From the NCBI RefSeq assembly GCF_029837695.1, contig NZ_JAOEEA010000008.1, forward strand, positions 62,001 through 126,000: 64,000 nt of DNA. The letters run 5' to 3'. The notes beneath the pieces are model-generated. The model was not told the DNA's origin, did no database searches, and worked only from the letters and a program-made list of their open reading frames with translations. A program made the translations under genes and the position numbers. How positions within the stretch are numbered: position 1 is the first letter of the stretch; each line of letters begins with the position of its first letter. Below, piece by piece: positions 50,473 through 59,900 of the stretch. The stretch is from Pseudomonas sp. GD04019. GTDB taxonomy: Bacteria; Pseudomonadota; Gammaproteobacteria; Pseudomonadales; Pseudomonadaceae.

Positions 50473-50563
50473 GGAAATCCAAGCGCCTCGCGAAACAGAC
50501 GGGCCTCATGCCCGGCCGGCGAAACGCGCCGGCCATCACATTATGTGATAAGCCGGGGCGTCC

Positions 50564-51193
50564 TTACAAAGTCTTTACCGGGATTTCCTCGCGAGCCGGC
50601 ATGCGCAGCGTCAGCAGCAACCAGGCCAGCAGCGGGTAAGCCGGGGTCAGCAGGGCATGGAACAGGTCGACCCGGCGTATCGGGCCGATAAAGCCTTCGG
50701 TACCCACGGCCACGCCGGCGATCAGGAACAAGCCCACCACGCCGATGGCCTGCAGGCCCGGCCGCAGCTGCGGCCAGCGGCTCAGGCCGGCGTAGAGGAT
50801 CAGCAGCAACGTCACCAGGTTGAGCGCCAGGCGGTAGCTCTGGTCCACGCCGAACACGCGGGCGCCGATAAACAGGCCGACCAATGCCAGCAGCCAGACG
50901 GTCCAGATAGGCCTGGCCCAGGCCAGTCCGCGGGCCAGCGCGAATGTGGCCAGGCCCAGCAGCGGCAGGCCGAGGGCGGCGCTGAGCTGGGTGAAGGAGC
51001 GGTGCTTGTCGATCCAGCTCGGGTCCAGCCCGTAGCGCACGGCGCCGCACAGCGCCGCCGTGGCGGTCAGGCCGAAGCCCAGCAGCAGGGCGCGCAGCAC
51101 CGGCTGGCCGCTGAAGGCCGGGCGCAACCAGAGCAGGCTGGCCAGACAGGCCAGAGCCAGGGCTCCATCGCTGAAGGCGGTGCTGTACTGCAT
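50564..51193 (-). CDS. Uncharacterised polytopic membrane protein coupled to hemL
   Basis: A 209-residue, very hydrophobic protein with about six predicted membrane segments and few charges, ending in a short basic tail MPAREEIPVKTL. I do not recognise a characterised family. Its ATG overlaps the hemL stop (TGATG), implying coupled translation. The charge pattern RYGLDPSWIDKHRSFTQLSAALGLP is the only extended loop. Confidence 0.7.
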   Translation of the reverse strand: MQYSTAFSDGALALACLASLLWLRPAFSGQPVLRALLLGFGLTATAALCGAVRYGLDPSWIDKHRSFTQLSAALGLPLLGLATFALARGLAWARPIWTVWLLALVGLFIGARVFGVDQSYRLALNLVTLLLILYAGLSRWPQLRPGLQAIGVVGLFLIAGVAVGTEGFIGPIRRVDLFHALLTPAYPLLAWLLLTLRMPAREEIPVKTL

Positions 51194-52476
51194 CACTTGA
51201 GCCTGGCGAAGGCGCGCTCGGCGGCGGCGAAGGTGATTTCCAGCTCCTTGTCGCCATGGGCGATGGAGGTGAAGCCGGCCTCGAAGGCGCTCGGGGCCAG
51301 GTACACGCCGCCTTCCAGCATCAGGTGGAAGAACTGGTTGAAGCGCGCCGCGTCGCTGGCCATCACATCACCGAAGGTGACGATGTCGTCGGCGCCGCTG
51401 AAGTACAGGCCGAACATGGCGCCGGCCTGGGTGGTGACGAACGGAATGCCGGCGGCATCGGCGCGCTCCTGCAGGCCGGCCAACATGCGGCTGGTGAAGT
51501 CGGAGAGCTCGGCGTGGAAGCCCGGGCGGCTGATCAGTTTCAGGGTGGTCAGGCCGGCGGCCATGGCCAGCGGGTTACCGGACAGGGTGCCGGCCTGGTA
51601 GACCGGGCCGAGCGGGGCGATGCATTCCATGATCGCGCGCTTGCCGCCGAAACAGCCGACCGGCATGCCGCCGCCAACGATCTTGCCGAAGGTCGACAGG
51701 TCCGGCACCACGCCGTAGTGGGCCTGGGCGCCGCCGAGGGCGACGCGGAAGCCGGTCATCACCTCGTCGAAGATCAGCACTACTCCATGCTTGTCACACT
51801 GCTCGCGCAGGCCTTCGAGGAAGCCCGGCGCCGGTGGCACGCAGTTCATGTTGCCGGCCACCGGCTCGACGATGATGCAGGCCACGGTCGAACCGACCTC
51901 GGCCAGGGTCTTCTCGACGGCGGCCAGGTCGTTGTAGGGCAGGGTCAGGGTGTGTTTGGCGAAGTCCGCCGGCACGCCGGCCGAGCTGGGTACGCCCTGG
52001 GTCAGCAGGCCGGAGCCGGCTTTCACCAGCAGGCTGTCGGAGTGGCCGTGATAGCAGCCCTCGAATTTGATGATGGCGTCGCGGCCGGTGTAACCGCGGG
52101 CCAGACGGATGGCGCTCATGGTCGCCTCGGTGCCGGAGCTGACCATGCGCACCAGCTCCATGGACGGCACAATGGAGCAGACAAGGTCGGCCATCTCCAC
52201 TTCCAGGGCGGTTGGCGCGCCATAGGACAGTCCGTGCTGCAGCTGGTTACGCACCGCGTCGAGTACGTCGGGGTGGGCGTGGCCGAGGATCATCGGGCCC
52301 CAGGAGCCGACGTAGTCGACGTAGCGCTTGTCGTCCTCGTCGACCACATAGGCGCCTTCGGCGTGCTTGAAGAACAGCGGCGTGCCGCCGACGCTGCGGA
52401 AGGCGCGCACCGGCGAGTTGACGCCGCCGGGGATGTGTTTCTGGGCGTTGGCGAACAGGGCTTCGGAACGGGACAT
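51193..52476 (-). CDS. hemL: Glutamate-1-semialdehyde 2,1-aminomutase
   Basis: A 427-residue PLP enzyme making 5-aminolevulinate for haem. The PLP lysine is in [14 protein letters not shown], with [27 protein letters not shown] and [16 protein letters not shown]. The ATG at 52476 has AGAGAGCTGCC upstream. thiE ends 32 bases upstream, giving a thiD-thiE-hemL order. Confidence 0.97.
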   Translation of the reverse strand: MSRSEALFANAQKHIPGGVNSPVRAFRSVGGTPLFFKHAEGAYVVDEDDKRYVDYVGSWGPMILGHAHPDVLDAVRNQLQHGLSYGAPTALEVEMADLVCSIVPSMELVRMVSSGTEATMSAIRLARGYTGRDAIIKFEGCYHGHSDSLLVKAGSGLLTQGVPSSAGVPADFAKHTLTLPYNDLAAVEKTLAEVGSTVACIIVEPVAGNMNCVPPAPGFLEGLREQCDKHGVVLIFDEVMTGFRVALGGAQAHYGVVPDLSTFGKIVGGGMPVGCFGGKRAIMECIAPLGPVYQAGTLSGNPLAMAAGLTTLKLISRPGFHAELSDFTSRMLAGLQERADAAGIPFVTTQAGAMFGLYFSGADDIVTFGDVMASDAARFNQFFHLMLEGGVYLAPSAFEAGFTSIAHGDKELEITFAAAERAFARLK

Positions 52477-52508
52477 GGCAGCTCTCTTTAAGATCAACGG
52501 GCTCTAAA

Positions 52509-53144
52509 TCAGGATTTGGCGAACAGCGCGCTGAAGGCGCGGGCGCGGGCCTCCACCTCGGCGGCGGAGGGCGCGGAGAACAGGGCGTGGACCACCGCCA
52601 GCAGGTCGGCACCCCGGGCGATCAGCTCGGCGCCGTTGTCCAGACTGACGCCGCCGATGGCGGTGATCGGCAGGCTGAAGCGCGCGCGGGCCTGCTCCAG
52701 TAGTTCTGGCGTGGCGCTCGGCGCGCCGGGCTTGGTCTGCGAAGTGAAGAAGCGGCCGAAGGCGAGGTAGCTGGCACCTTCGCGGACGGCCTGCTCGGCC
52801 AGTTCCAGGCTGGCGTGGCAGGTGCCACCGATGATCGCCTTGGCGCCGAGCAGGGCGCGGGCGGCGGACAGCGAGCCGTCGCCCTGGCCCAGGTGCAGGC
52901 CCACACCGAGGCGGGCCGCCAGCTCGGCGTCGTCGTTGATGATCAGGCTGGCACCGTGGCGCGCACACAGCTCGGCCAGGGCCTCGGCTTCGCGCAGGCG
53001 GCGCGCTGCGTCGTTGGACTTGTCGCGGTACTGCAGCAGGCGCGCACCGCCTTTTAGCGCCGCCTCCACGTACGGCAGCAGGCGGCCGTCGGCCAGCAGC
53101 TGGCTGTCGGTGATGGCGTAGAGGCCGCGCAACCGCTCCTTCAC
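52509..53144 (-). CDS. thiE: Thiamine-phosphate synthase
   Basis: A 211-residue TIM-barrel enzyme that joins HMP pyrophosphate and thiazole phosphate. [44 protein letters not shown] and [14 protein letters not shown] are conserved. The start is GTG at 53144, overlapping the thiD stop (GTGA). Confidence 0.95.
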   Translation of the reverse strand: MKERLRGLYAITDSQLLADGRLLPYVEAALKGGARLLQYRDKSNDAARRLREAEALAELCARHGASLIINDDAELAARLGVGLHLGQGDGSLSAARALLGAKAIIGGTCHASLELAEQAVREGASYLAFGRFFTSQTKPGAPSATPELLEQARARFSLPITAIGGVSLDNGAELIARGADLLAVVHALFSAPSAAEVEARARAFSALFAKS

Positions 53145-53938
53145 AACGAGAAGTCCAGCGGCAGGCGGCGCGGCACGAACTGGCCGCGGCCGGGCTGCTC
53201 GGCGTCGCGCAGGGTGCGCCAGGTGTAATCCAGGGCGCTGCGCACGGCGCTGACCACTTCCTCGCCCAGGGCCAGACGGCCGGCCAGGGTGCTGGCCAGG
53301 GTGCAGCCGGAGCCGTGGTAGCTGCCCGGCAGGCGGGCGCAGGTAAAGGTGTGGCGATCGCCGCCGCGCACGTAGAGGCGGTTGTGTACCTCGGCTTCGT
53401 CGCCGTGGCCGCCGGTAATCAGCAGGTTCTGGCAGAAGGGTGAGAGCTTCGCGGCGCATTCGTCCGCCGTGCCCTCGGGCAGTTCGGCGAGGATGCGCGC
53501 CTCCGGCAGATTCGGCGTGGCCGCCGCGGCGATCGGCAGCAGGCGTTCGCGCATGGCGTAGCCGACGTCGTCCTTGCCCAGCGAGCCGCCGCCGCCGGCA
53601 CGCAGCACCGGATCGCACACCAGCGGTACGCCGGGCAGCAGCTGCATGATCTCGACCACAGTGTCGACCATTTCCACCGAGCCGAGCATGCCCAGCTTGA
53701 CGGCGGCCACCGGCAGGTCGGCGATGATGGCGCGGGCCTGGGCCAATACCCAGTCGCGGTCGAGTACGCGGAAGTCGCTGACGTTAACCGTGTCCTGTAC
53801 GGTCAGCGCGGTGACCGCCGGAGCGGCGTGGCAACCCTGGGCGAGCAGGGCTTCGATGTCCGCCTGCAGGCCGGCACCACCAGATGGATCGTGGCCGGAC
53901 AAGCAGAGGACGACGGGGCGGGAGTTGTGTCTGTTCAT
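53141..53938 (-). CDS. thiD: Hydroxymethylpyrimidine/phosphomethylpyrimidine kinase
   Basis: A 265-residue ribokinase-like enzyme that phosphorylates HMP and [48 protein letters not shown] and the [12 protein letters not shown] anion hole with catalytic Cys are present. The ATG at 53938 is preferred over an upstream in-frame start that would add 18 unlikely residues. It is divergent from ladS. Confidence 0.95.
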   Translation of the reverse strand: MNRHNSRPVVLCLSGHDPSGGAGLQADIEALLAQGCHAAPAVTALTVQDTVNVSDFRVLDRDWVLAQARAIIADLPVAAVKLGMLGSVEMVDTVVEIMQLLPGVPLVCDPVLRAGGGGSLGKDDVGYAMRERLLPIAAAATPNLPEARILAELPEGTADECAAKLSPFCQNLLITGGHGDEAEVHNRLYVRGGDRHTFTCARLPGSYHGSGCTLASTLAGRLALGEEVVSAVRSALDYTWRTLRDAEQPGRGQFVPRRLPLDFSL

Positions 53939-54128
53939 GGCCGGCGAGCTTACCACCTGGCGGCGGGAGGCCCAATCGCCGGGGCGCGACATCTTGTCCG
54001 GGGCGACGAATTTTTACCCAGGGCCCTGTGATAAAGTTTCGCCCCATATAAATCAGAAGGATTCTGTGCGCCGTCCGCAACGGAGAGAGGGCTCCGGGAC
54101 GGCTGTGCACGAGTTCATGCGGGGCGGC

Positions 54129-56516
54129 ATGCGTTACTGGGTTTTACTTCTTCTGTTGGGCTGGTCCTGGCTGGCGCAGGCCGTCGAGTTCGACGAGCAC
54201 GCCCGCTACCTGACGCTCGGCTCGAAGATGCAGGTATTCGAGGACGTGCGCGGCGACGCCAGCATCGAGCAGGTCAGCTCCGCCGCCCTGGACGCCAGCT
54301 TCCGCGACAACGGCAAACCGGTGCTCAACGCCGGCTACTCACGCTCGGTGTTCTGGCTGCGGGTCGACCTGCTGTACAACCCTGCCCAGTCCCGCAAGCC
54401 GAAGAACTGGCTGCTGGAGCTGGCCTACCCGCCGCTCGACCACTTGGAGCTGTACCTGCCCGATGGCGAGGGCGGCTATCGCCTGGCCGCGCGTACCGGC
54501 GACTCGCTGCCTTTCTCCAGTCGGCAGATCAAACAGAACAACTACCTGTTCGACCTCGAACTGACGCCGGGCCAGTCCCAGCGCATCTACCTGCGTGCGC
54601 AGAGCCAGGGCTCGATGCAGATGCCGCTGGGCCTGTGGGCGCCGGACGCCTTCATCGAGGCGCAGCCGGCGCGCATCTACACCTTCGGCCTGATCTACGG
54701 CGTGCTGTTGGTGATGCTGATCTACAACCTGTTCATCTTCCTCGCCGTCCGCGACACCAGCTACCTCTACTACATTCTCTACATCGCCTCGTTCGGCCTG
54801 TACCAGGTGTCGGTCAACGGTGCCGGCATCCAGTATTTCTGGCCGAACGATCCCTGGTGGGCCAACGCTTCCACGCCGTTCCTGATCGGTTCGGCGGCGC
54901 TGTTCGGTTGCCAGTTCGCCCGCAGCTTCCTGCATACCGCCGACCACAGCCCCTGGGTCGATCGCCTGCTGCGCCTGCTGATGGGCGTGGGCGCTCTGGT
55001 GATGGTGCTGGCGCTGACCACCAGCTACGCCAGCGCCCTGCGCCTGGCCACCCTGCTGGCCCTGGCCTTCACCGTGGTGATCTTCAGCGCCGGGGTGCTG
55101 GCCTGGCTGCGCGGCATGCGGGTGGCGCGTTACTTCATCATCGCCTGGTCGGCCTTCCTCGCCGGCGGGGTGATCAACACCCTGATGGTGTTGGGCTACC
55201 TGCCCTATACCTTCTTCACCATGTACGCCAGCCAGTTCGGCTCGGCGCTGGAGGTGGGCCTGCTGTCCCTGGCGCTGGCCGACCGCATCAACGCGATGAA
55301 GGAGGAGCGCGCGCGCATCCTGCAGGAGGCCGGGCGCGAGCTGGAAGTGCTCAACCGCGAGCTGGCCGACAACAACCGCCTGAAGGACGAGTTCCTCGCC
55401 ACCGTCACCCACGAACTGCGCACGCCGATGAACGGGGTGATCGGCTCCCTGGAGCTGATGCAGACGGTCAAGCTCGACGTCGAGCTGGAGCAGTACCAGC
55501 GCACCGCCGCCAGCTCGGCGCGCGACATGATGCGCATGGTCAACGACATCCTCGCCCTCACCGAGCTGCAGGCCGGCAAGCTCTACCCGCGGCGCCAGCC
55601 GTTCAGCCTGCGCGGCCTGGTCGACGGCCTGCGTGCCCAGTACGGCGGCAAGGCGGCGGAGAAGGGGCTGCAGTTCGTCGTCGAACTGGAGGACAGCCTG
55701 CCCGATACCCTGGAAGGCGATGCCGCCAAGCTGGCCCAGGCCCTGGGCTACCTGCTGGACAACGCGGTCAAGTTCACCCACCAGGGCCAGGTGACACTGC
55801 GCATCGGCGCCGCCGGACCACTGGCCGGCAGCATGCCGCTGCGCCTGGAGGTGCTGGATACCGGCATCGGCTTCGTCACCCCGCAGGACGGCAACCTGTA
55901 CCAGCGCTTCCATCAGCTGGACGGCTCCATGACCCGCCAGTACGGTGGCCTGGGCATCGGCCTGGCGATCTGCCGCCAGCTGGTCGAACTGCTTGGCGGC
56001 AGCCTGCAGCACCAGTCGCAGCCGGGTCGTGGCAGCGCCTTCGCCATCGCCCTGCAGCTCGACCTGCCGGCGCAGCGCCAGGACGTCGCCCCCGCTCCAC
56101 GCCGGGTCGGCGGCGGCCAACCGCAGCGCCGAGCCGAGCAGTGCACGGTGCTGATCGTCGAGGACAACGCGATCAACCAACTGGTGACCCGCGGCATGCT
56201 GCTCAAGCTCGGCTACCGGGTGCGCACCGCCGACAACGGCGTGGAGGCCCTGGAAGTGCTGCGCAGCGAGTCAATCGACGCGGTGTTGCTGGACTGCCAG
56301 ATGCCGGTGATGGACGGCTTCGCCACCTGCCGCGCGCTGCGCAACCTGCCCGGCTGCGCCGAGACCCCGGTGCTGGCAATCACCGCCCACAGCCACAGCG
56401 GCGACCGCGAGCGCTGCCTGGCTGCCGGCATGAGCGACTACATGGCCAAGCCGGTGAAGTTCCTCGAGCTGCAGGCCCTGCTGCACGACTGGGTGCTGTG
56501 CCGCGCGCCGACCTGA
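54129..56516 (+). CDS. ladS: LadS hybrid sensor histidine kinase
   Basis: A 795-residue membrane kinase. A signal peptide (YWVLLLLLGWSWLAQA) is followed by a 7TMR-DISM extracellular sensor domain (about 22-160), seven membrane helices (about 175-395) and a coiled coil. Then come HisKA with His428 in VTHELRTPMNG, HATPase_c with LLDNAVKFTH, DTGIGF and GGLGIGLAI, and a receiver domain with Asp722 in LLDCQMPVMDGF. In P. aeruginosa LadS feeds phosphate into GacS/GacA and promotes biofilm over virulence. The start at 54129 gives the 795-residue length I recall for P. aeruginosa; an ATG 12 bases earlier is possible. Confidence 0.94.
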   Translation: MRYWVLLLLLGWSWLAQAVEFDEHARYLTLGSKMQVFEDVRGDASIEQVSSAALDASFRDNGKPVLNAGYSRSVFWLRVDLLYNPAQSRKPKNWLLELAYPPLDHLELYLPDGEGGYRLAARTGDSLPFSSRQIKQNNYLFDLELTPGQSQRIYLRAQSQGSMQMPLGLWAPDAFIEAQPARIYTFGLIYGVLLVMLIYNLFIFLAVRDTSYLYYILYIASFGLYQVSVNGAGIQYFWPNDPWWANASTPFLIGSAALFGCQFARSFLHTADHSPWVDRLLRLLMGVGALVMVLALTTSYASALRLATLLALAFTVVIFSAGVLAWLRGMRVARYFIIAWSAFLAGGVINTLMVLGYLPYTFFTMYASQFGSALEVGLLSLALADRINAMKEERARILQEAGRELEVLNRELADNNRLKDEFLATVTHELRTPMNGVIGSLELMQTVKLDVELEQYQRTAASSARDMMRMVNDILALTELQAGKLYPRRQPFSLRGLVDGLRAQYGGKAAEKGLQFVVELEDSLPDTLEGDAAKLAQALGYLLDNAVKFTHQGQVTLRIGAAGPLAGSMPLRLEVLDTGIGFVTPQDGNLYQRFHQLDGSMTRQYGGLGIGLAICRQLVELLGGSLQHQSQPGRGSAFAIALQLDLPAQRQDVAPAPRRVGGGQPQRRAEQCTVLIVEDNAINQLVTRGMLLKLGYRVRTADNGVEALEVLRSESIDAVLLDCQMPVMDGFATCRALRNLPGCAETPVLAITAHSHSGDRERCLAAGMSDYMAKPVKFLELQALLHDWVLCRAPT

Positions 56517-56533
56517 GTCTTTCCCACGAAGCA

Positions 56534-56567
56534 ACGATCCGGCCGCATTTTGGCCGAATCGTCGTTT
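56534..56567 (+). terminator. ladS terminator
   Basis: CGATCCGGCC and GGCCGAATCG form a stem with one mismatch, followed by TCGTTTTC. It is 17 bases after the ladS stop and just before the TetR operator region. Confidence 0.6.
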
Positions 56568-56577
56568 TCATCAAGAA

Positions 56578-56620
56578 GTGAATCGTGATTCACTGATCTG
56601 AATTCATGAATCCGGATTCA
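56578..56620. promoter_or_regulatory. Tandem palindromic operator upstream of the tetR gene
   Basis: GTGAATC-GT-GATTCAC at 56578-56593 and TGAATC-CG-GATTCA (perfect, 56607-56620) share the half-site TGAATC with a 2-base centre. A TGAATTCA palindrome (56599-56606) lies between them. They sit 5 to 47 bases before the TetR ATG, the expected place for autorepression. Confidence 0.75.
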
Positions 56621-56624
56621 GCTC

Positions 56625-57260
56625 ATGGCCTATCGCACCACCGCCGCCCGTATCGACCGTGCCCAGGAGCTACGCGAACGCATCCTCGTCTGCGCCCATG
56701 GCCGGGTCGCCGAGGGTGGCTTCGCCAACCTGACCATGCAGGCCCTGGCCGAAGACGTTGGCATCGCCACCGGCAGCCTGTACCGCCATTTCAGCGGCAA
56801 GGGCGAGTTGGCGGCGGAAGTGTTCAGCGATGCCTGCCGCATCGAGGTGGACGCCCTGGCCGAGATCCTGCGCGGCCCCGGTAGCGCCACCCAGCGCCTG
56901 GCCGCCGGCCTGGAGCAGTTCGCCGCGCGCGCCTGGCACAGCCGGCAGCTGGCTTTCGCCCTGATCGCCGAGCCGGTGGAGCCGGAAGTGGACGAGCAGC
57001 GCCTGCTGTTCCGCGAGGCCTACGCCGAGCTGTTCGTCGACCTGCTCGAAGAGGGCGTGCGCAGCGGCGAGTTCCGCGTGGCGCAGGTCAACCTGATCGC
57101 GGCCTGCCTGGTCGGCGCCATCGCCGAGGCCCTGGTCGGCCCGCTTTCTCCCCCGGCCCGCGCGGCCCGCGACGCCGGTCTGCCGGCGGCGGACCTGGCC
57201 ACCGTCAGCCAAACCCTGGTCACCTTCTGCCTGCGCGCCGTCGGCGCTTCGGAGTCCTGA
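56625..57260 (+). CDS. TetR-family transcriptional regulator
   Basis: A 211-residue repressor. The N-terminal helix-turn-helix covers about residues 20-60 (AHGRVAEGGFANLTMQALAEDVGIATGSLYRHFSGKGEL in total pattern). The C-terminal ligand domain is helical. It precedes the acyl-CoA dehydrogenase gene by 1 base, so it probably regulates itself and that gene through the tandem palindromes upstream. The ligand may be an acyl-CoA or fatty acid; this is inferred from the partner gene only. Confidence 0.9.
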   Translation: MAYRTTAARIDRAQELRERILVCAHGRVAEGGFANLTMQALAEDVGIATGSLYRHFSGKGELAAEVFSDACRIEVDALAEILRGPGSATQRLAAGLEQFAARAWHSRQLAFALIAEPVEPEVDEQRLLFREAYAELFVDLLEEGVRSGEFRVAQVNLIAACLVGAIAEALVGPLSPPARAARDAGLPAADLATVSQTLVTFCLRAVGASES

Positions 57261-57261
57261 T

Positions 57262-58911
57262 ATGTCCCTGCAGCAATTCGCCGAAACCCACGAAGTGTTC
57301 AACCAGGTGCCGTCGCTGGATGGCGCCAACCTGTACCGCCTCGACCTGCCGCTGCAGGAATGGACCCGGCGCTTCGGCGGCGGCTGGGCCGAAGACCGCC
57401 TCAACAGTTATGGCGCGCTGGCCGGCGGTGCGCTGATGCAGGCCGGCTTCCTGGCCAACGAGAACAAGCCGGTGTTCAAGAGCCATGATCGCTACGGCAA
57501 CCGTGTCGACCTGGTGGAATTCCACCCGGCCTACCACGAGCTGATGCGCACGGCCATCGAGCACGGCATTCCCTCGCTGCCCTGGACCGACCCGCGCGAG
57601 GGCGCCCAGGTGGCCCGCGCCGCGCTCAACTACCTGCACAACCAGGCCGAGGCGGGTAACGCCTGCCCGCTGACCATGACCTACGCCGCCGTGCCGGCGC
57701 TGCGGCTGCAGCCCAACCTGGCCGAGATCTGGGTGCCGAAGATCCTCGCCACCGAGTACGACCCGCGCAACGTCGGCATCGAGCAGAAGGCCGGCGTGAC
57801 CATCGGCATGGCCATGACCGAGAAGCAGGGCGGCACCGACGTGCGCGCCAACACCACCCGCGCCTACCCGGTGGGCCTGGGTGGCCCCGGCGAGGCCTAC
57901 GAGCTGGTCGGCCACAAGTGGTTCTGCTCGGCGCCGATGTGCGACGCCTTCCTCACCCTGGCCCACACCGACAAGGGCCTGAGCTGCTTCCTGCTGCCGC
58001 GCCATCGCCCGGACGGCACGCGCAACCAGTTCTACATCCAGCGCCTGAAGAACAAGCTGGGCAACTGGGCCAACGCCTCCAGCGAGGTGGAGTACCGTGG
58101 CGCCCTGGCCTGGATGGTCGGCGAGGAAGGCCGTGGCGTGCCGACCATCATCGAGATGGTCTCGCTGACCCGCTTCGACTGCATGATCGGCTCCAGCAGC
58201 CTGATGCGTCAGGCCCTGACCCAGGCCGCGCATCACTGCGCGCACCGCAAGGTCGGCGGCCGCGTGCTGGCCGAGCAGCCGCTGATGCAGAACGTGCTGG
58301 CCGACCTGGCGCTGGAGAGCGAGGCCGCCCTGGCCCTGACCCTGCGCATGGGCAAGGCCCTGGACAATCCGCACGACGAGCAGGAGGAAAAGTTCGCCCG
58401 CCTGGTCACCGCCATCGGCAAGTACTGGATCTGCAAACGCGCCCCCGCAATGATCAATGAGGCGCAGGAGTGCATGGGCGGCGCCGGCTACGTCGAGGAG
58501 ACCATCCTGCCGCGCCTGTACCGTGAGGCGCCGGTCAACTCGATCTGGGAGGGCTCGGGCAACGTGCAGTGCCTGGACGTGCTGCGCGCCCTGTCCAAGG
58601 AGGCCGGCGTGCTCGACGCGCTGTTCGCCGAGCTGGGCGATGGCCACGGCGATGCGCGCCTGAAGGCGCATATCCAGCAGCTGCAGGCGGACTTCCGCGA
58701 CACCGCCGATATCCAGTACCGCGCCCGCCAGCTGACCGAAGACGTGGCCGTGGCCCTGCAGGCCAAGCTGCTGCTGGAGGCCGGCAACGCCACGGTGAGC
58801 GATGCCTTTATCGGCAGCCGCCTGGCCGACGGCGGCCGCGTCTACGGCACCCTGCCGCGTGGCGTGGATGCCGAGGCGCTGGTGGCGCGCAGCACGCCGC
58901 ATCTGGTCTGA
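57262..58911 (+). CDS. Acyl-CoA dehydrogenase, AidB-like
   Basis: A 549-residue flavoprotein of the AidB branch, longer than ordinary acyl-CoA dehydrogenases (about 380 residues). Features are MAMTEKQGGTDVRANTT, WFCSAPMCDAFLTLA, SLTRFDCMIGSSSLMRQAL, QECMGGAGYVEE and NSIWEGSGNVQCLDVLRAL. E. coli AidB protects DNA during alkylation stress and has weak dehydrogenase activity. The link to the upstream TetR gene is direct (1-base gap). Whether the role here is alkylation defence or lipid catabolism is open. Confidence 0.92.
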   Translation: MSLQQFAETHEVFNQVPSLDGANLYRLDLPLQEWTRRFGGGWAEDRLNSYGALAGGALMQAGFLANENKPVFKSHDRYGNRVDLVEFHPAYHELMRTAIEHGIPSLPWTDPREGAQVARAALNYLHNQAEAGNACPLTMTYAAVPALRLQPNLAEIWVPKILATEYDPRNVGIEQKAGVTIGMAMTEKQGGTDVRANTTRAYPVGLGGPGEAYELVGHKWFCSAPMCDAFLTLAHTDKGLSCFLLPRHRPDGTRNQFYIQRLKNKLGNWANASSEVEYRGALAWMVGEEGRGVPTIIEMVSLTRFDCMIGSSSLMRQALTQAAHHCAHRKVGGRVLAEQPLMQNVLADLALESEAALALTLRMGKALDNPHDEQEEKFARLVTAIGKYWICKRAPAMINEAQECMGGAGYVEETILPRLYREAPVNSIWEGSGNVQCLDVLRALSKEAGVLDALFAELGDGHGDARLKAHIQQLQADFRDTADIQYRARQLTEDVAVALQAKLLLEAGNATVSDAFIGSRLADGGRVYGTLPRGVDAEALVARSTPHLV

Positions 58912-58942
58912 GCTTGACGATCCCCGCTGTCTGCATGAGTCG

Positions 58943-59001
58943 GTAGCCCGGATGTAATCCGGGAATCAGGCCGCTCCAGCCCCGGATTGCATCCGGGCTA
59001 C
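58943..59001. repeat. Palindromic repeat, family C
   Basis: GTAGCCCGGATGTAATCCGGG pairs with a right arm ending CATCCGGGCTAC. It is nearly the same sequence as the element at 61426. It lies between converging genes. Confidence 0.9.
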
Positions 59002-59038
59002 GCCGCCGGCCGATGCTGACGGCTTGCGCAGATGGGAC

Positions 59039-59755
59039 TCAGCGGCGCTGCCAGATCATCTTGCCGGTGTTGCTCTCGGTCACCAGGTAGGGCGTGCTGA
59101 AGTGGTAGCGCGCTGCCGGCTGGTAGTCGCTGGCGCCTTTCAGCTGTACCAGCAGCAGGCCCTTGTCGCTGCGCCAGCGCCCGCTGTACTGCAGCTCGCC
59201 GGGGCGGTCGTAGCTCCACTCGCTGCCGCCGGCCACGCTGCGGCGCCACTGGTCGATGCTGCCGTCGGCGCGGATGCGCAGGGTGGTGACGGTGGTCATC
59301 GAGGCGAATTCCAGGCCCTCGCTGTTGGTCATCTGCTCGTAGATCCAGGTGCCGACCAAGGCGGCGTCCTGGTTCGGATCGGGCGGTGCGGGCGCCGGTC
59401 CCACGCGCTGGAACATGGCTTCGCGCACCAGCGTCTCGCCGCTGCGCGGGTCGCGGGCGGCCAGGCTGGTGGCAAGCATGCCGTTGGCGTAGTTGCCGTT
59501 CATGTTGGCCAGCGCCTGGCCGGAAGTCGGGTCGCTGATCTGCGCCTGCAATGCCTGGCCGTCGAAGCTGCCGCTGACCTTGAGGCGCAGATGCGTTCCC
59601 TCCCGGTATTCGCCCTCCACCTGCTGGCCCTGGCTGCGCAGGACCAGCTCGGTCGGCTGGTTGTCGACGCTGGCCTGGTACAGGCCGTCCAGTTCGGCAG
59701 CCAGGGCCGGGTTGCCGAGCAAGACGAGCAGAAAGCAGATCGACAGGGCGCGCAC
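59039..59755 (-). CDS. Exported protein of unknown function
   Basis: A 238-residue periplasmic or secreted protein. The signal peptide reads MRALSICFLLVLLGNPALA. The mature part is beta-rich with GLYQASVDNQPTELVLRSQ, GSFDGQALQAQI, LVGTWIYEQ and SGRWRSDKGLLLVQLKG, suggesting lipocalin-like or META-like beta sheets; I cannot name the family. The start is GTG at 59755 with GAGGAG seven bases upstream. Confidence 0.75.
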   Translation of the reverse strand: MRALSICFLLVLLGNPALAAELDGLYQASVDNQPTELVLRSQGQQVEGEYREGTHLRLKVSGSFDGQALQAQISDPTSGQALANMNGNYANGMLATSLAARDPRSGETLVREAMFQRVGPAPAPPDPNQDAALVGTWIYEQMTNSEGLEFASMTTVTTLRIRADGSIDQWRRSVAGGSEWSYDRPGELQYSGRWRSDKGLLLVQLKGASDYQPAARYHFSTPYLVTESNTGKMIWQRR

Positions 59756-59900
59756 CGTGGCTCTCCTCGGGGTGGATGAGGAGAGCCTAGATGGTTCTCG
59801 GTGGCCTTGCCTCAGCTCCCATCGCCGAGCAACCGGCGCTGGCGAGGCGACCGTCGCAAGGCGCAAGATAGGGCCGTGATCCCAGCCAGGAAGCTGTCCC

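Noticed and set aside
54339..56180. 613-codon open frame antisense to ladS
   Set aside because: Same reasoning: LadS has all its expected motifs on the plus strand.
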